NCBI RefSeq assembly: GCF_025144665.1
Contig: NZ_CP102294.1
Span: 930,001 to 994,000, forward strand
Origin: Alistipes ihumii AP11
GTDB taxonomy: Bacteria; Bacteroidota; Bacteroidia; Bacteroidales; Rikenellaceae
Length of the DNA stretch: 64,000 bases
Reading direction: 5' to 3'
Shown: piece by piece, positions 16,328 through 24,358 of the stretch
Layout: every line of letters begins with the position of its first letter
How positions within the stretch are numbered: the first letter of the stretch is position 1
Made by a program: the position numbers and the translations under genes
The notes under the pieces: model-generated
What the model was told of the DNA's origin: nothing
Database searches by the model: none
Seen by the model: the letters and a program-made list of their open reading frames with translations, nothing else

Positions 16328-18709
16328 ATGCACAAGCTCCTCGTTCCGATTCTGCTAACGCTCGCGGCCGTATGCCGGCTGTACGGCGCGACGGAAAGCT
16401 ATCCGGTCAGCGGCCGGGTGATCGACCGGCTGACACGGCAGCCCGTGCCGTTCGCCGCCGTCGTCATCTCCGGACAGCCGGGCAAGGGGGCGATGGCAGA
16501 CTCGGCAGGCAAATTCACGATCGCTCAGGTGAAGCCCGGCATATACCGGCTGTCGGCGTCGATGCTGGGCTATCGGAGCGCGCTCACTCCGGAATACATC
16601 GTTTCGGCCGGCACGCCGTTCATCGAAATAGAGCTCGAAAAAGAAGCGCAGGGAATCGAAACGGTCACGGTCATGCCCTTTCCCGTCCGCCGCACGGCGG
16701 AAAGTCCGGTCAGCGTCCGAACGATCGGGTTACGCGAAATCGAGAAAAGCCCGGGTTCGAACCGCGACATCGCCCGCATCGTACGCTCCTATCCCGGAGT
16801 CTCGTTTTCGCCCGTAGGCTACCGCAACGACCTGATCGTGCGCGGAGGCGGGCCGTCGGAGAACCGCTTCTTCATGGACGGAATCGAGATACCCAACATC
16901 AATCACTTCGCGACTCAGGGAGCCTCCGGAGGCCCGGTGAGCCTCGTCAACTCGGATCTGATCCGCGAAATCGACTTCTATACGGGAGCCTTCCCCGCCG
17001 ACCGGGCCGGAGCGCTGAGCTCGGTACTGGACTTCCGGCTCCGCGACGGCGATCCCGACCGTCAGCGGTTCAAGGCGACGCTCGGCGCCTCGGAGGTCGG
17101 CCTGAGCGGCAGCGGCCACATAGGCAAGAAAGCGACCTTTCTCTTTTCGGCCCGGCAATCCTACCTTCAGATGCTGTTCAAGCTGCTGGGCCTACCCTTC
17201 CTGCCGAACTACATCGACGCTCAGGCGAAAGTCAGAATCCGCTTCTCGCAACGCGACGAGCTGACCGTGCTGGCGCTGGCAGGCATCGACAATATGCGGC
17301 TCAATACGGACGAAAAGGGAGAGGAGACCGAATACCTGCTAAGCTATCTGCCCCGGCTGCGGCAGGAAACCTTCACCGTCGGCGCGTCGTACCGGCATTA
17401 TGCCGGGCGGCACGCGCAGACCGTCACGCTGAGCCACTCCTATCTCAATAACCGGAACACGAAATACCTCGGCAACGACGAGTCGTCGGAGGACAATCTG
17501 ACCCTGCGCCTGCGGGCCGTCGAGCAGAAAACGTCGCTGCGGGCCGAGAACCGCTCGCACCTCGGACGCTGGACGCTGCGCGAGGGCGTCGAGCTGAGCT
17601 ACTCGCATTACACGAACCGTACTTTCCGACGCTTCTTCGCCGAACAGGCCGGCACGCTGAACTACCGCACGCGGCTCGGACTGACCGGCTGGGGAGCGTT
17701 CGTCGCAGCCGACTATGCCTCGGCCGACGACCGGCTGACCGTATCGGCAGGAATCCGGGCCGACGGGAGCGACTTCTCGGCGGAAACCGCCCGGCCATGG
17801 CATCAGCTTTCGCCGAGGGCATCGGTCCGCTACGCTCTGAGCGAGCGATGGACGGTCGCCGCCAGCGCCGGACTGTACTATCAACTGCCTCCCTTCACCG
17901 CGCTCGGATTCGAAAACGGGCAGGGGGAAAGGGTCAACCGCGGACTGAAATACATGCGCGTGGCCGAGACCTCGGCCGGTTTCGACTGGAGGCTGCGCGA
18001 CCGGCTGACCGTATCGATCGAGGGATTTCACAAGTTCTACACCGGCGTCCCGCTCTCGCTCGCCGACAGCATTCCGCTGACCTGTCAGGGCAACGATTAC
18101 GGCACGGTCGGCGACGAGCCGCTCGCCCCGACAGCCGAAGGGCGGGCCTACGGCATCGAGGCGATGGTCAGATGGCAGATCCCGGACAAGCTGCATGTCG
18201 TGGGCTCCGTCACGGTCTACCGCAGCGAGTACCGCAGCGGACGACGGGCCCGGTATATCGCCTCGGCCTGGGACAACCGCTTCGTGCTGAACCTGAGCGG
18301 AACTTACGAACTGCCCAAGGCATGGAGCATCGGCGCGAAACTGAGCGCGATAGGCGGAGCGCCCTACACGCCCTACGACACCGAAAAGTCGTCGCTCAAG
18401 GAGGCATGGGACGCCCGAGGGCGCCCCTACTACGACTATTCGCGGTACAACGAGGGGCGTCTGCCGGCTTTCGTCCAGATCGACCTGAGGATCGACAAGG
18501 CGTTCTACTTCCGCCGCTGCACGCTCGGAATCTACGTGGACCTGCAGAACGTCACGGGCAGCAAGCTGCGGCAACCCGACGTGCTGATGAGCACCGGCAC
18601 CGTCGAGAACCCGTCGGCTCCGGCTTCCGAGCAGCGCTACCGGATGAAGTACATCAAACAGGAGAGCGGCACGCTGGTCCCGGCGCTCGGGGTCACGGTC
18701 GAGTTCTGA
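16328..18709 (+). CDS. TonB-dependent receptor with carboxypeptidase-like N-terminal domain
   Basis: A 793-aa outer-membrane transporter. Signal peptide ~1-20; CarboxypepD_reg-like domain ~25-110 (VSGRVIDRLTRQPVPFAAVVISG); plug domain ~120-235 with VRGGGPSENRFFMDGIEIPNINHF; then a ~22-strand beta-barrel with a C-terminal VEF. It imports a ligand with TonB energy; the ligand is unknown. No SusD follows and the protein is shorter than SusC, so a metal-chelate, vitamin or peptide substrate is more likely than a glycan. It appears monocistronic; the next gene (TspO) starts 247 nt downstream. Confidence 0.92.
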   Translation: MHKLLVPILLTLAAVCRLYGATESYPVSGRVIDRLTRQPVPFAAVVISGQPGKGAMADSAGKFTIAQVKPGIYRLSASMLGYRSALTPEYIVSAGTPFIEIELEKEAQGIETVTVMPFPVRRTAESPVSVRTIGLREIEKSPGSNRDIARIVRSYPGVSFSPVGYRNDLIVRGGGPSENRFFMDGIEIPNINHFATQGASGGPVSLVNSDLIREIDFYTGAFPADRAGALSSVLDFRLRDGDPDRQRFKATLGASEVGLSGSGHIGKKATFLFSARQSYLQMLFKLLGLPFLPNYIDAQAKVRIRFSQRDELTVLALAGIDNMRLNTDEKGEETEYLLSYLPRLRQETFTVGASYRHYAGRHAQTVTLSHSYLNNRNTKYLGNDESSEDNLTLRLRAVEQKTSLRAENRSHLGRWTLREGVELSYSHYTNRTFRRFFAEQAGTLNYRTRLGLTGWGAFVAADYASADDRLTVSAGIRADGSDFSAETARPWHQLSPRASVRYALSERWTVAASAGLYYQLPPFTALGFENGQGERVNRGLKYMRVAETSAGFDWRLRDRLTVSIEGFHKFYTGVPLSLADSIPLTCQGNDYGTVGDEPLAPTAEGRAYGIEAMVRWQIPDKLHVVGSVTVYRSEYRSGRRARYIASAWDNRFVLNLSGTYELPKAWSIGAKLSAIGGAPYTPYDTEKSSLKEAWDARGRPYYDYSRYNEGRLPAFVQIDLRIDKAFYFRRCTLGIYVDLQNVTGSKLRQPDVLMSTGTVENPSAPASEQRYRMKYIKQESGTLVPALGVTVEF

Positions 18710-18956
18710 GCGCTTCCGCATCCGCAGGCGGGATATCCGTCCGGGAATGCCTCCGCTACCGGACGTCCGCTCTGCCATAGGACGGCCCGGGCGAGCGGCC
18801 CGGCGTCTCCCCTACGCTTTCGCACGGTATCGCAACGACAAGCATCGGACCGCTTTCGTTACGCCCGGGACATATGCGAGCGCATGCCCGTCCTACCGGA
18901 AAAACCGAGCCTTTGCGCACGATTGTTGCACATAAGCGGCAAAAAGGAACCCGAAA

Positions 18957-19421
18957 ATGAAAAAAACGCCGTACTACCTGATTCCCGTACTGGTCTGCTT
19001 CCTGCTGGGGTTCATCGCCGGCAGAATCCAGTCGGACGCCATCGAGAACTGGTACCCGCTGCTCGACAAGCCGGCCCTGACACCGCCGAACATCGTGTTC
19101 CCGATCGCATGGTCGGTCATTTATCTGTGCATCGGCATTTCGGCCGGACTGATCCTCAGCGGCGACTCGCCCCGGAAAAAACGACTGATCGCTCTGTTCT
19201 GCGTCCAACTTCTTTTCAACTTCGCATGGAGCGTCGCCTTTTTCTATTTCCGCAGCCCGTTGGCAGGACTCGTCGACATCCTGATCCTCGATGCGCTCGT
19301 TGCGGCCTACGTCGTTCAAAGCCGCCGGGCGAGCAAGGCGGCCTCGGCCCTGTTCGCCCCTTACGTTCTCTGGCTGCTTTTCGCCACCTATCTGAACGCA
19401 TACATTCTGGTCTGCAACTGA
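18957..19421 (+). CDS. TspO/MBR family membrane protein
   Basis: A 154-aa integral membrane protein with five predicted helices (about residues 8-23, 48-65, 80-98, 102-120, 130-152). The Trp/Pro-rich family signature is seen in WYPLLDKPALTPPNIVFPIAWSVIYLCIGIS and LLFNFAWSVAFF. TspO proteins bind and can degrade porphyrins and modulate stress responses. Start ATG 18957 is preceded by AAAAAGGAAC. Length is normal for the family, and there is no operon partner. Confidence 0.93.
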   Translation: MKKTPYYLIPVLVCFLLGFIAGRIQSDAIENWYPLLDKPALTPPNIVFPIAWSVIYLCIGISAGLILSGDSPRKKRLIALFCVQLLFNFAWSVAFFYFRSPLAGLVDILILDALVAAYVVQSRRASKAASALFAPYVLWLLFATYLNAYILVCN

Positions 19422-19778
19422 CGGACTGCGAACGGCCGGCCGAACCGTCACCGGCTGCACGAGCGGCCGGCTGCGATTTCTACCGGGCGGAGACGGCCCC
19501 CGGACAACCCTATAAAAGTCCTCTGTTTTCACCATGTTCCGGCAAAATGCCGGCCTGAGAGAACCGACATCTCAGAGCGCTGTCGGTCCGAAATCCTCCG
19601 TGCCGCTCCGGCCCCGCAGCGGAAGAATCCCTTCCGATCCGGCGGAATCGTCCGGATTGACGTTCCGAGCAGAATGTCCGTGTGCCGGATATTCTTTTTT
19701 GCCGGATAATCGCTAACTTTACGCGGGTCTGTTCCGGCCCCCGGCCGAGAGCCGTCAAAACATACCAAACTTACACGA
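19422..19778. other. Intergenic region upstream of the MBL-fold gene
   Basis: No gene seen. TAACTTTA around 19713-19720 is a possible -7 element about 60 nt upstream of the ATG; its -33 partner is not evident. Confidence 0.4.
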
Positions 19779-20651
19779 ATGATGAAAAAAACCATTCTTT
19801 TATTTTTTACGGGGCTGCTGCTGGTTTGTCAGGCTTCGGCCAAGAAACCGGGATTCGCCCTTTGGCAACTGAGCCCGCAAGGCCCGTCTCAAATGAACTC
19901 CTACGTATTCGTAACCGACAAAGGCCGTGTGGTGGTTCTCGACGGCGGGACGGCCGACGACGCGCCTTTCCTGAGAGGATTCATCGCGGCGCTCGGGAAT
20001 CATGTGGACAAGTGGATCGTCAGCCATCCCCATGCGGACCATATGGGCGCGCTGACCGAGATACTGAAAGCGCCGCAGCAAATGACCATCGACACGGTCT
20101 ACCAGTCGCCCATGACGGACGAGCAGCTCCGCACCGACATGAACCGCAAGAAACTGGCCGACGCCTATTTCCACGCGCTCGACAGCTCGGGCCTGCCGGT
20201 CGTAAACCTGACGGAGCCGGGACTGAAGATGAAAATCGACGGAATGAACATGCAAGTGATCGGCGTCGCCCATCCCGACATTCTGACCAACGCCTATAAC
20301 AACGCGAGCATCGTGCTCCGGGTCTGGGACAAGACCAAATCGATGGTCTTTCTGGGAGACACGGGAGTCGAAAGCGGCGAGCGCCTGCTCGAAAGTCCCT
20401 ACAAGCCCCTGCTCGACTGCGACTATCTGCAAATGGCCCACCACGGCCAGCAAGGATGCGACGAGCGCTTCTACCGATCGATCCGTTTCCGCGCCTGCCT
20501 GTGGCCTACCCCGCTGTGGGTCTGGAACAACGATGTCGGCGAGGGCTTCAACACCGCATGGATGAAAACCATCGACACCCGACGCTGGATGGACGAGATC
20601 GGTATCGAGGAGCACTATCCGAGCTGGCAGGGTATCGTCAAAATCGAATAA
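19779..20651 (+). CDS. Secreted MBL-fold metallo-hydrolase
   Basis: A 290-aa protein with a signal peptide (cleavage near residue 21, QASA-KK) and a metallo-beta-lactamase fold. Metal-binding motif HPHADH lies at residues 83-88; further ligands are likely in FLGDTGVESGE (Asp) and AHHGQQG (His). This arrangement resembles the ComEC/Rec2-type and related hydrolase subgroup. The substrate cannot be assigned. It ends 50 nt before a bidirectional terminator shared with the convergent PepSY-like gene. Confidence 0.88.
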   Translation: MMKKTILLFFTGLLLVCQASAKKPGFALWQLSPQGPSQMNSYVFVTDKGRVVVLDGGTADDAPFLRGFIAALGNHVDKWIVSHPHADHMGALTEILKAPQQMTIDTVYQSPMTDEQLRTDMNRKKLADAYFHALDSSGLPVVNLTEPGLKMKIDGMNMQVIGVAHPDILTNAYNNASIVLRVWDKTKSMVFLGDTGVESGERLLESPYKPLLDCDYLQMAHHGQQGCDERFYRSIRFRACLWPTPLWVWNNDVGEGFNTAWMKTIDTRRWMDEIGIEEHYPSWQGIVKIE

Positions 20652-20702
20652 TCCCGGTCTCGCAGGAGCCATTCCCCGGCTCCATGCGCAGCCAACTATG
20701 CG

Positions 20703-20737
20703 AAGGGCGGTCTTCCCCAAGAGGAAGACCGCCCTTT
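20703..20737. terminator. Bidirectional intrinsic terminator
   Basis: A 14-bp stem (AAGGGCGGTCTTCC with GGAAGACCGCCCTT) around a 6-nt loop, between the convergent MBL-fold and PepSY-like genes. A/T-rich flanks occur on both sides. Confidence 0.85.
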
Positions 20738-20757
20738 GAATCATCGCTACAAACGAT

Positions 20758-21189
20758 TTAGTCGCTTGTCTTCAGAATATTGCCATCCTTGTCGTAATAC
20801 AGATCGGTTCCGTTGGAGAGCTTCACCTGATACCCCTTATCGTTCTGCATCATCTGCACGATCTGGTATTTCGAGTAGTTGTTCGACACATGAGCCTTGA
20901 TATTGGCGGGGACGACATTGGCAGGCACCGGTCCCACTTTCATGTTGATCTCCGTCCAGTCGCCGCTATTGTCGAAAACGACCTGATTGCCGTTGGCGAA
21001 CGATACGGTGTACTTCTCGGACTTGTCGTCACGATTCAGCTCGACATCCTGCACGTTCTCCTTGGCAAAATAAGTCTGTACGAACTCCTGCGCACTCTTG
21101 GGCATCTTGCCGAAAACCACTTTCTCGGTCTGAGCGTTAAGCGCCAGCGCTCCGAAAGCGCATGCGAGAACAAGAATAATTTTTTTCAT
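20758..21189 (-). CDS. PepSY-like periplasmic protein
   Basis: A 143-aa exported protein: signal peptide 1-20 (ALALNAQ), then two tandem PepSY-like (DUF2874-type) repeats. Each has a helix followed by the strand pattern Y-x-V-x-F-x-NG / Y-x-V-x-LSNGTDLYYDKDGN. Such proteins are common in Bacteroides and may bind or inhibit proteases; the role is not established. The ATG at 21189 was picked for the signal peptide, since the frame extends far upstream without one. Confidence 0.9.
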   Translation of the reverse strand: MKKIILVLACAFGALALNAQTEKVVFGKMPKSAQEFVQTYFAKENVQDVELNRDDKSEKYTVSFANGNQVVFDNSGDWTEINMKVGPVPANVVPANIKAHVSNNYSKYQIVQMMQNDKGYQVKLSNGTDLYYDKDGNILKTSD

Positions 21190-21981
21190 AACGAATGGTT
21201 TTAATTGGTTAATTTTACCGGGAAGCTCGGCAAATGCCGTTCCAGCGACGGGCCTCCCCACCCTCCCGGCACGGTAGAAAACCATAGCGGAGCGACAGAC
21301 AAACGATCTTTGGACAGAACGTATTACCGGCGGAAGATCTCCCATACGCATGTCCGAACCGAAGACGGAAAAATCCTGTTCCGTCAGAAAAGAAGCCTTT
21401 CCGGAACAAGATTTTATCCAAAACTTTTCACCGCGAGCCGCGCATCGGGATTTCCGCCGCAATTCGGTCTTTCCACAACGGGCCTTACGCACGGGCGCCA
21501 TGGTAGCCGCAAGACATATTAAAACAGACCCGATTTATATATAGTGCGCCAAACTTTATCGGCAAAGGCATGGCGATCATTCTCAATCACACTCTCTAAA
21601 CCTCTTTCGGAAAGGATATTGCGCGATGCGGTCGGAATCGAATAACCGTCAGAAAAATCGCGGCCCTCCCCAAGATTTACTATTCATAGTCCCCATACAT
21701 TCAGACATATAATTAGCAAAATAAAAAAAATAACAACCCTTTTACATTGATTTACTCCGAATAATTCGTATCTTTATGTATAATTTCACACTCAGATTTC
21801 ACAACGCCACGTACAAATATGAAGAAAAAGGGCATGTTTATGATTTTTTTAAACCCTGGCAATACGGTTTGACAGATATGAATTATCGATAACCTTTGCA
21901 GAATGAAAACGCGAAAGACAAGGCATTCCCCTCCTTGTCTCCCGCTAACAAGCGAGGAAACCCAATCAAAAAAACGATAAA
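21190..21981. other. Long intergenic region
   Basis: About 790 nt without a convincing gene; the first 350 nt are GC-rich, the rest AT-rich. It contains a good promoter at 21747-21776 facing right. Confidence 0.4.
21747..21776 (+). promoter_or_regulatory. Bacteroidetes-type promoter upstream of the 80-aa gene
   Basis: TTG (21747-21749), 19 nt, TATCTTTA (21769-21776). The gene starts about 200 nt downstream, so the leader would be long, or a second promoter exists. Confidence 0.5.
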
Positions 21982-22224
21982 ATGAAACAACTAAGTCTGC
22001 TGGCACGCGCCCGAAAGATTCAGGAAACCGTAACCCAACATTATGAAAAAGAGTGCCGTGCCAAATGCCTGCGTGCCGTTTGGAAGCATCATGTAGAGGA
22101 AGAATTCGGGATCAACTATCACACATTCCTGCGCTACTTGCATACGGATACCTCGGAACTGGAAGAACGTCTGGAGCAGAAAAGGTCTCGACGCCCCTTA
22201 TTCCAGGATGTACGACAAAAATGA
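21982..22224 (+). CDS. Small conserved-looking protein of unknown function
   Basis: An 80-aa basic, helical protein I cannot name. The pattern of an N-terminal RARKIQETVTQHYE, then RCLRAVWKHHV and YHTFLRYL is like small Bacteroidetes proteins often seen near HTH regulators (recollection, not verified). Cysteines at residues 25 and 29 form CRAKC. It starts with ATG after an AT-rich leader and ends 55 nt from the convergent regulator-like gene. Confidence 0.6.
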   Translation: MKQLSLLARARKIQETVTQHYEKECRAKCLRAVWKHHVEEEFGINYHTFLRYLHTDTSELEERLEQKRSRRPLFQDVRQK

Positions 22225-22278
22225 ACCCGCGTCGTACCGACGCACAGAGCAACATAGCGGCATACCGTACGACCGGAG

Positions 22279-22932
22279 TTACCGAACGCAACGAAAAACG
22301 AAAACCGCCGCAGAGCCTTTCTCGCTATCGGAGCGGTCGAGGAACTCGAGCGTCTCGGCATTCAGCCGGACGATCTGCATCACGCTGTGTTCGACGAAAA
22401 GCTGTCCGGAAACCGGATCGTAGAGGTAACCCTCCCGGGCTACCTCTACGCCCCATTCGTACTGAACGACAATCCGGTCAGGGCCGAAATCCCACACGAT
22501 CTCGTTGCAGGCAAACGTGGCATCGGGTTGCCCGTCGGACTGCCACTCGTCCACAAGAGAGAACGCGTGAGTCAATTCCCACCGACCGACAATCGACTCG
22601 GCCGTCGGCGGCGCGCCGAACTTTCTTTGCGGCCTGACTGCGTCGCCGGAAAGCGCGGAAAGATTTCCCTCCCCCGAAGCGGAACCGACTTCCAATCGAA
22701 CCGGACCCTGCCCGGTAAGCAGCCAGCCGAGATTGAACTGAGGCCAGTTGCGAAGTATTCTGACCGCCAGAGCCAGCGTAATCTTACGTTCGTTACTTTT
22801 GATCCGGTAGAGCGGATCGGGCCGCTTGAAACCCAAACTCAAGGCCAAGGAAAGCACCGAGGTACGGCACTCCCGAACAATCCGCTCGATACGCTGCCAA
22901 TCCGTATGAGGAAACGAGTGATACACGTCCAA
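22279..22932 (-). CDS. HTH-like N-terminus fused to a lipocalin-like C-terminal domain
   Basis: A 217-aa protein. Residues ~10-70 (LALSLGFKRPDPLYRIKSNERKITLALAVRILRNWPQFNLGWLLTGQGP) match the Bacteroidetes Cro/CI-like helix-turn-helix pattern that ends in GWLLTGEG. A ~40-residue linker follows. Residues ~115-217 begin IVGRWELTHAFSLVD and alternate strands, the style of lipocalin-like/DUF4488-type beta-barrels. A DNA-binding sensor is a fair guess but unproven. No ATG is available near the 5' end; TTG 22932 is the most likely start. It lies 37 nt downstream of the terminator-like T tract of a structured RNA, so the RNA could be its leader. Confidence 0.65.
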   Translation of the reverse strand: MDVYHSFPHTDWQRIERIVRECRTSVLSLALSLGFKRPDPLYRIKSNERKITLALAVRILRNWPQFNLGWLLTGQGPVRLEVGSASGEGNLSALSGDAVRPQRKFGAPPTAESIVGRWELTHAFSLVDEWQSDGQPDATFACNEIVWDFGPDRIVVQYEWGVEVAREGYLYDPVSGQLFVEHSVMQIVRLNAETLEFLDRSDSEKGSAAVFVFRCVR

Positions 22933-22969
22933 GGAATTGAGAGATTAGCGTTACAACAAGGGAACAGAT

Positions 22970-23206
22970 AAAAAAGGACGTAGGAACAATCTCCCGGACA
23001 CACGGCCTTGCGAACCAACGAGTGAGAAACTGCCCTACGTCCAAGTCCTCCCTGACCTTTCGGCCAAGGGTATGACTCAGAACCGGCAAGCCTTGTACCA
23101 CTCGTAAATCACCTCCCCTCGTCGGGAGAGGTCGCAAGATTTAGTATCTCGATACAAAGGATGCGAATCCTTTCATTGTACGATATACGACATTCGCCGC
23201 ATTAAT
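22970..23206 (-). ncRNA. Structured RNA, copy 0 of three
   Basis: Minus-strand element. Long-range pairs: CTTGCGA with TCGCAAG (23132-23138 / 23007-23013) and 7 bp ACGAGTG/CACTCGT (23099-23105 / 23018-23024). There is an internal hairpin at 23111-23132. The apical motif GGACGTAGG (23034-23042) is complementary to the 3'-terminal CCTACGTCC (22976-22984), which is followed by six T. A TATATTTG element (23213-23220) lies upstream. The layout equals copies 1 and 2, with compensatory sequence changes. It directly precedes the HTH/lipocalin-like gene. Ends are inferred. Confidence 0.6.
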
Positions 23207-23212
23207 CTACTG

Positions 23213-23220
23213 CAAATATA
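23213..23220 (-). promoter_or_regulatory. -7 element TATATTTG upstream of structured RNA copy 0
   Basis: A perfect TAnnTTTG match on the minus strand. No TTG is found 19-20 nt upstream, so only half the promoter is supported. Confidence 0.45.
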
Positions 23221-23511
23221 ACGCAAGTTTCGGTTATATGGAACCGAATCGCGCATATATATGTCTTCGCGGATGATGCGGGCGACTTTATTCGGACCGC
23301 ATGAAGCCCTTTATTGCCGCAAAGCGCGTCCGGACAACCGCTTAAGCGTGTCCGAGCCGTGGCGAGCCTTCTCTCTGAAACGCTCCGACGGCCGATTTCC
23401 GGCCCGGGGGCTGTCTTTCGGACTATGTCCGGGACCGTTTCCGGCACGCGCCGACTCCGTTTTCGGCAAATAAAAACCCTTTTGAAGCAGTCGTCAAGAA
23501 TCGTCCGGAGC

Positions 23512-23730
23512 AAAAAAAGGCGTGGAACCACTGCCACTTATCACAACCAGGTTCTAGCAAGACCTCGCAACAGATAAGCACAATAGCCCACGCCTGAGCA
23601 TGAGTATACGGAGCATACCCTATGCCGGAAAGCGTGAGCTTCCGACCATCGGGCCTCATTGTGCTTTGCCTGTCGCTGAATTTGCTAGATTCGGTTGTGG
23701 CAAAACGGCAACTCGTCCATCCGACGAATC
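23512..23730 (-). ncRNA. Structured RNA, copy 1 of three
   Basis: Minus strand. Nested pairs form a rod: 23693-23699 with 23542-23548 (7 bp), CTAGCAA/TTGCTAG (23682-23688 / 23554-23560), CGACAG/CTGTTG with one G-U (23670-23675 / 23568-23573), and a perfect 9-bp AAGCACAAT/ATTGTGCTT (23658-23666 / 23576-23584). Inside is a ~70-nt apical region with small hairpins and the motif AGGCGTGG (23588-23595). That motif is complementary to CCACGCCT (23518-23525) at the 3' end, followed by a T run. The G-U pair fits the minus strand as the RNA. TATCTTTG lies upstream at 23737-23744. The size and rod-with-bubble shape recall 6S RNA; identity is not established. Confidence 0.65.
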
Positions 23731-23736
23731 GTTTTA

Positions 23737-23744
23737 CAAAGATA
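23737..23744 (-). promoter_or_regulatory. -7 element TATCTTTG upstream of structured RNA copy 1
   Basis: A perfect TAnnTTTG on the minus strand about 35 nt before the first rod helix. The same octamer occurs before copy 2. No clear -33 element. Confidence 0.5.
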
Positions 23745-23792
23745 GCATCATTGGATTAAGTTTCTTAAAATTCGACAAAATTATTCCCTGCC

Positions 23793-24009
23793 CAAAGAAA
23801 GACGTGAGCTCTGCGACTCATACGAAAAACAGGCACTGGTAAAACCCCGAGACCGTACAAGCACATTGCCCACGCCTGATGCATGGAAACAATCGCACGA
23901 CCGCTCCGGAGCCGTATGCTCCGAACGGTATGCGGTGCTTGCCGGTCTCAAAATTTACCAGATTTCGTTTTTCGGCACAAACACCCCGCCCGCCTTTCCC
24001 GACGGACAG
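23793..24009 (-). ncRNA. Structured RNA, copy 2 of three
   Basis: Minus strand. Rod helices: CTGGTAAA/TTTACCAG (23954-23961 / 23836-23843), GAGACCG/CGGTCTC (23943-23949 / 23849-23855) and CAAGCAC/GTGCTTG (23935-23941 / 23858-23864). These are the same helices as copy 1 with different bases. Apical AGGCGTGGGC (23868-23877) pairs over 10 bp, with two G-U, with the 3' GCTCACGTCT (23800-23809), then TTTCTTT. The shared core TCAGGCGTGGGC-(2-3 nt)-TGTGCTT marks it as a paralogue of copy 1. No gene lies directly downstream. Confidence 0.65.
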
Positions 24010-24015
24010 CGAAAA

Positions 24016-24023
24016 CAAAGATA
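24016..24023 (-). promoter_or_regulatory. -7 element TATCTTTG upstream of structured RNA copy 2
   Basis: A perfect TAnnTTTG match on the minus strand, identical to that of copy 1. A weak TTCG lies 18 nt upstream. Confidence 0.5.
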
Positions 24024-24288
24024 GAAAAATAAAATTTAAAACGAAGATGCCCTGTCGACTATTCGACCGCTTCCGGACCGAAAGGCGCCGTGACCGTCCA
24101 GACAAGACGGCCGGAAAGGGGCAAGCGTTCCGGTAGGCAACCCTTGTCGCGGAATTATCGGACGGCCCGAGCCGAAACGGCGCTTTACGCCGAGGCCGGT
24201 ACGTTTTCCGCCGCCAGGGTCCTTTACGAAAAACCGCTCGCAAACACCGTTTCGTCCTTTGATCGGCAGTTCAGCCGACGAAACGCGA

Positions 24289-24326
24289 AAAGCCGCAAAC
24301 CCGGAAAATCCGAGGTCTGCGGCTTT
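24289..24326 (-). terminator. Terminator of the LacI-GH operon
   Basis: Minus strand: a 9-bp stem (AAAGCCGCA with TGCGGCTTT) around a 20-nt loop, followed by a short T run, 33 nt after the stop codon of the last GH36 gene. Confidence 0.65.
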
Positions 24327-24358
24327 ACGCCATAAGAACAGTTCCGACCGCCTGTCGG

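Noticed and set aside
22970-24023. The three structured units as a CRISPR array or type III antitoxin repeats
   Set aside because: Units are ~200 nt, spaced irregularly and only distantly similar in sequence; no short direct repeats with spacers and no Cas or toxin gene nearby.
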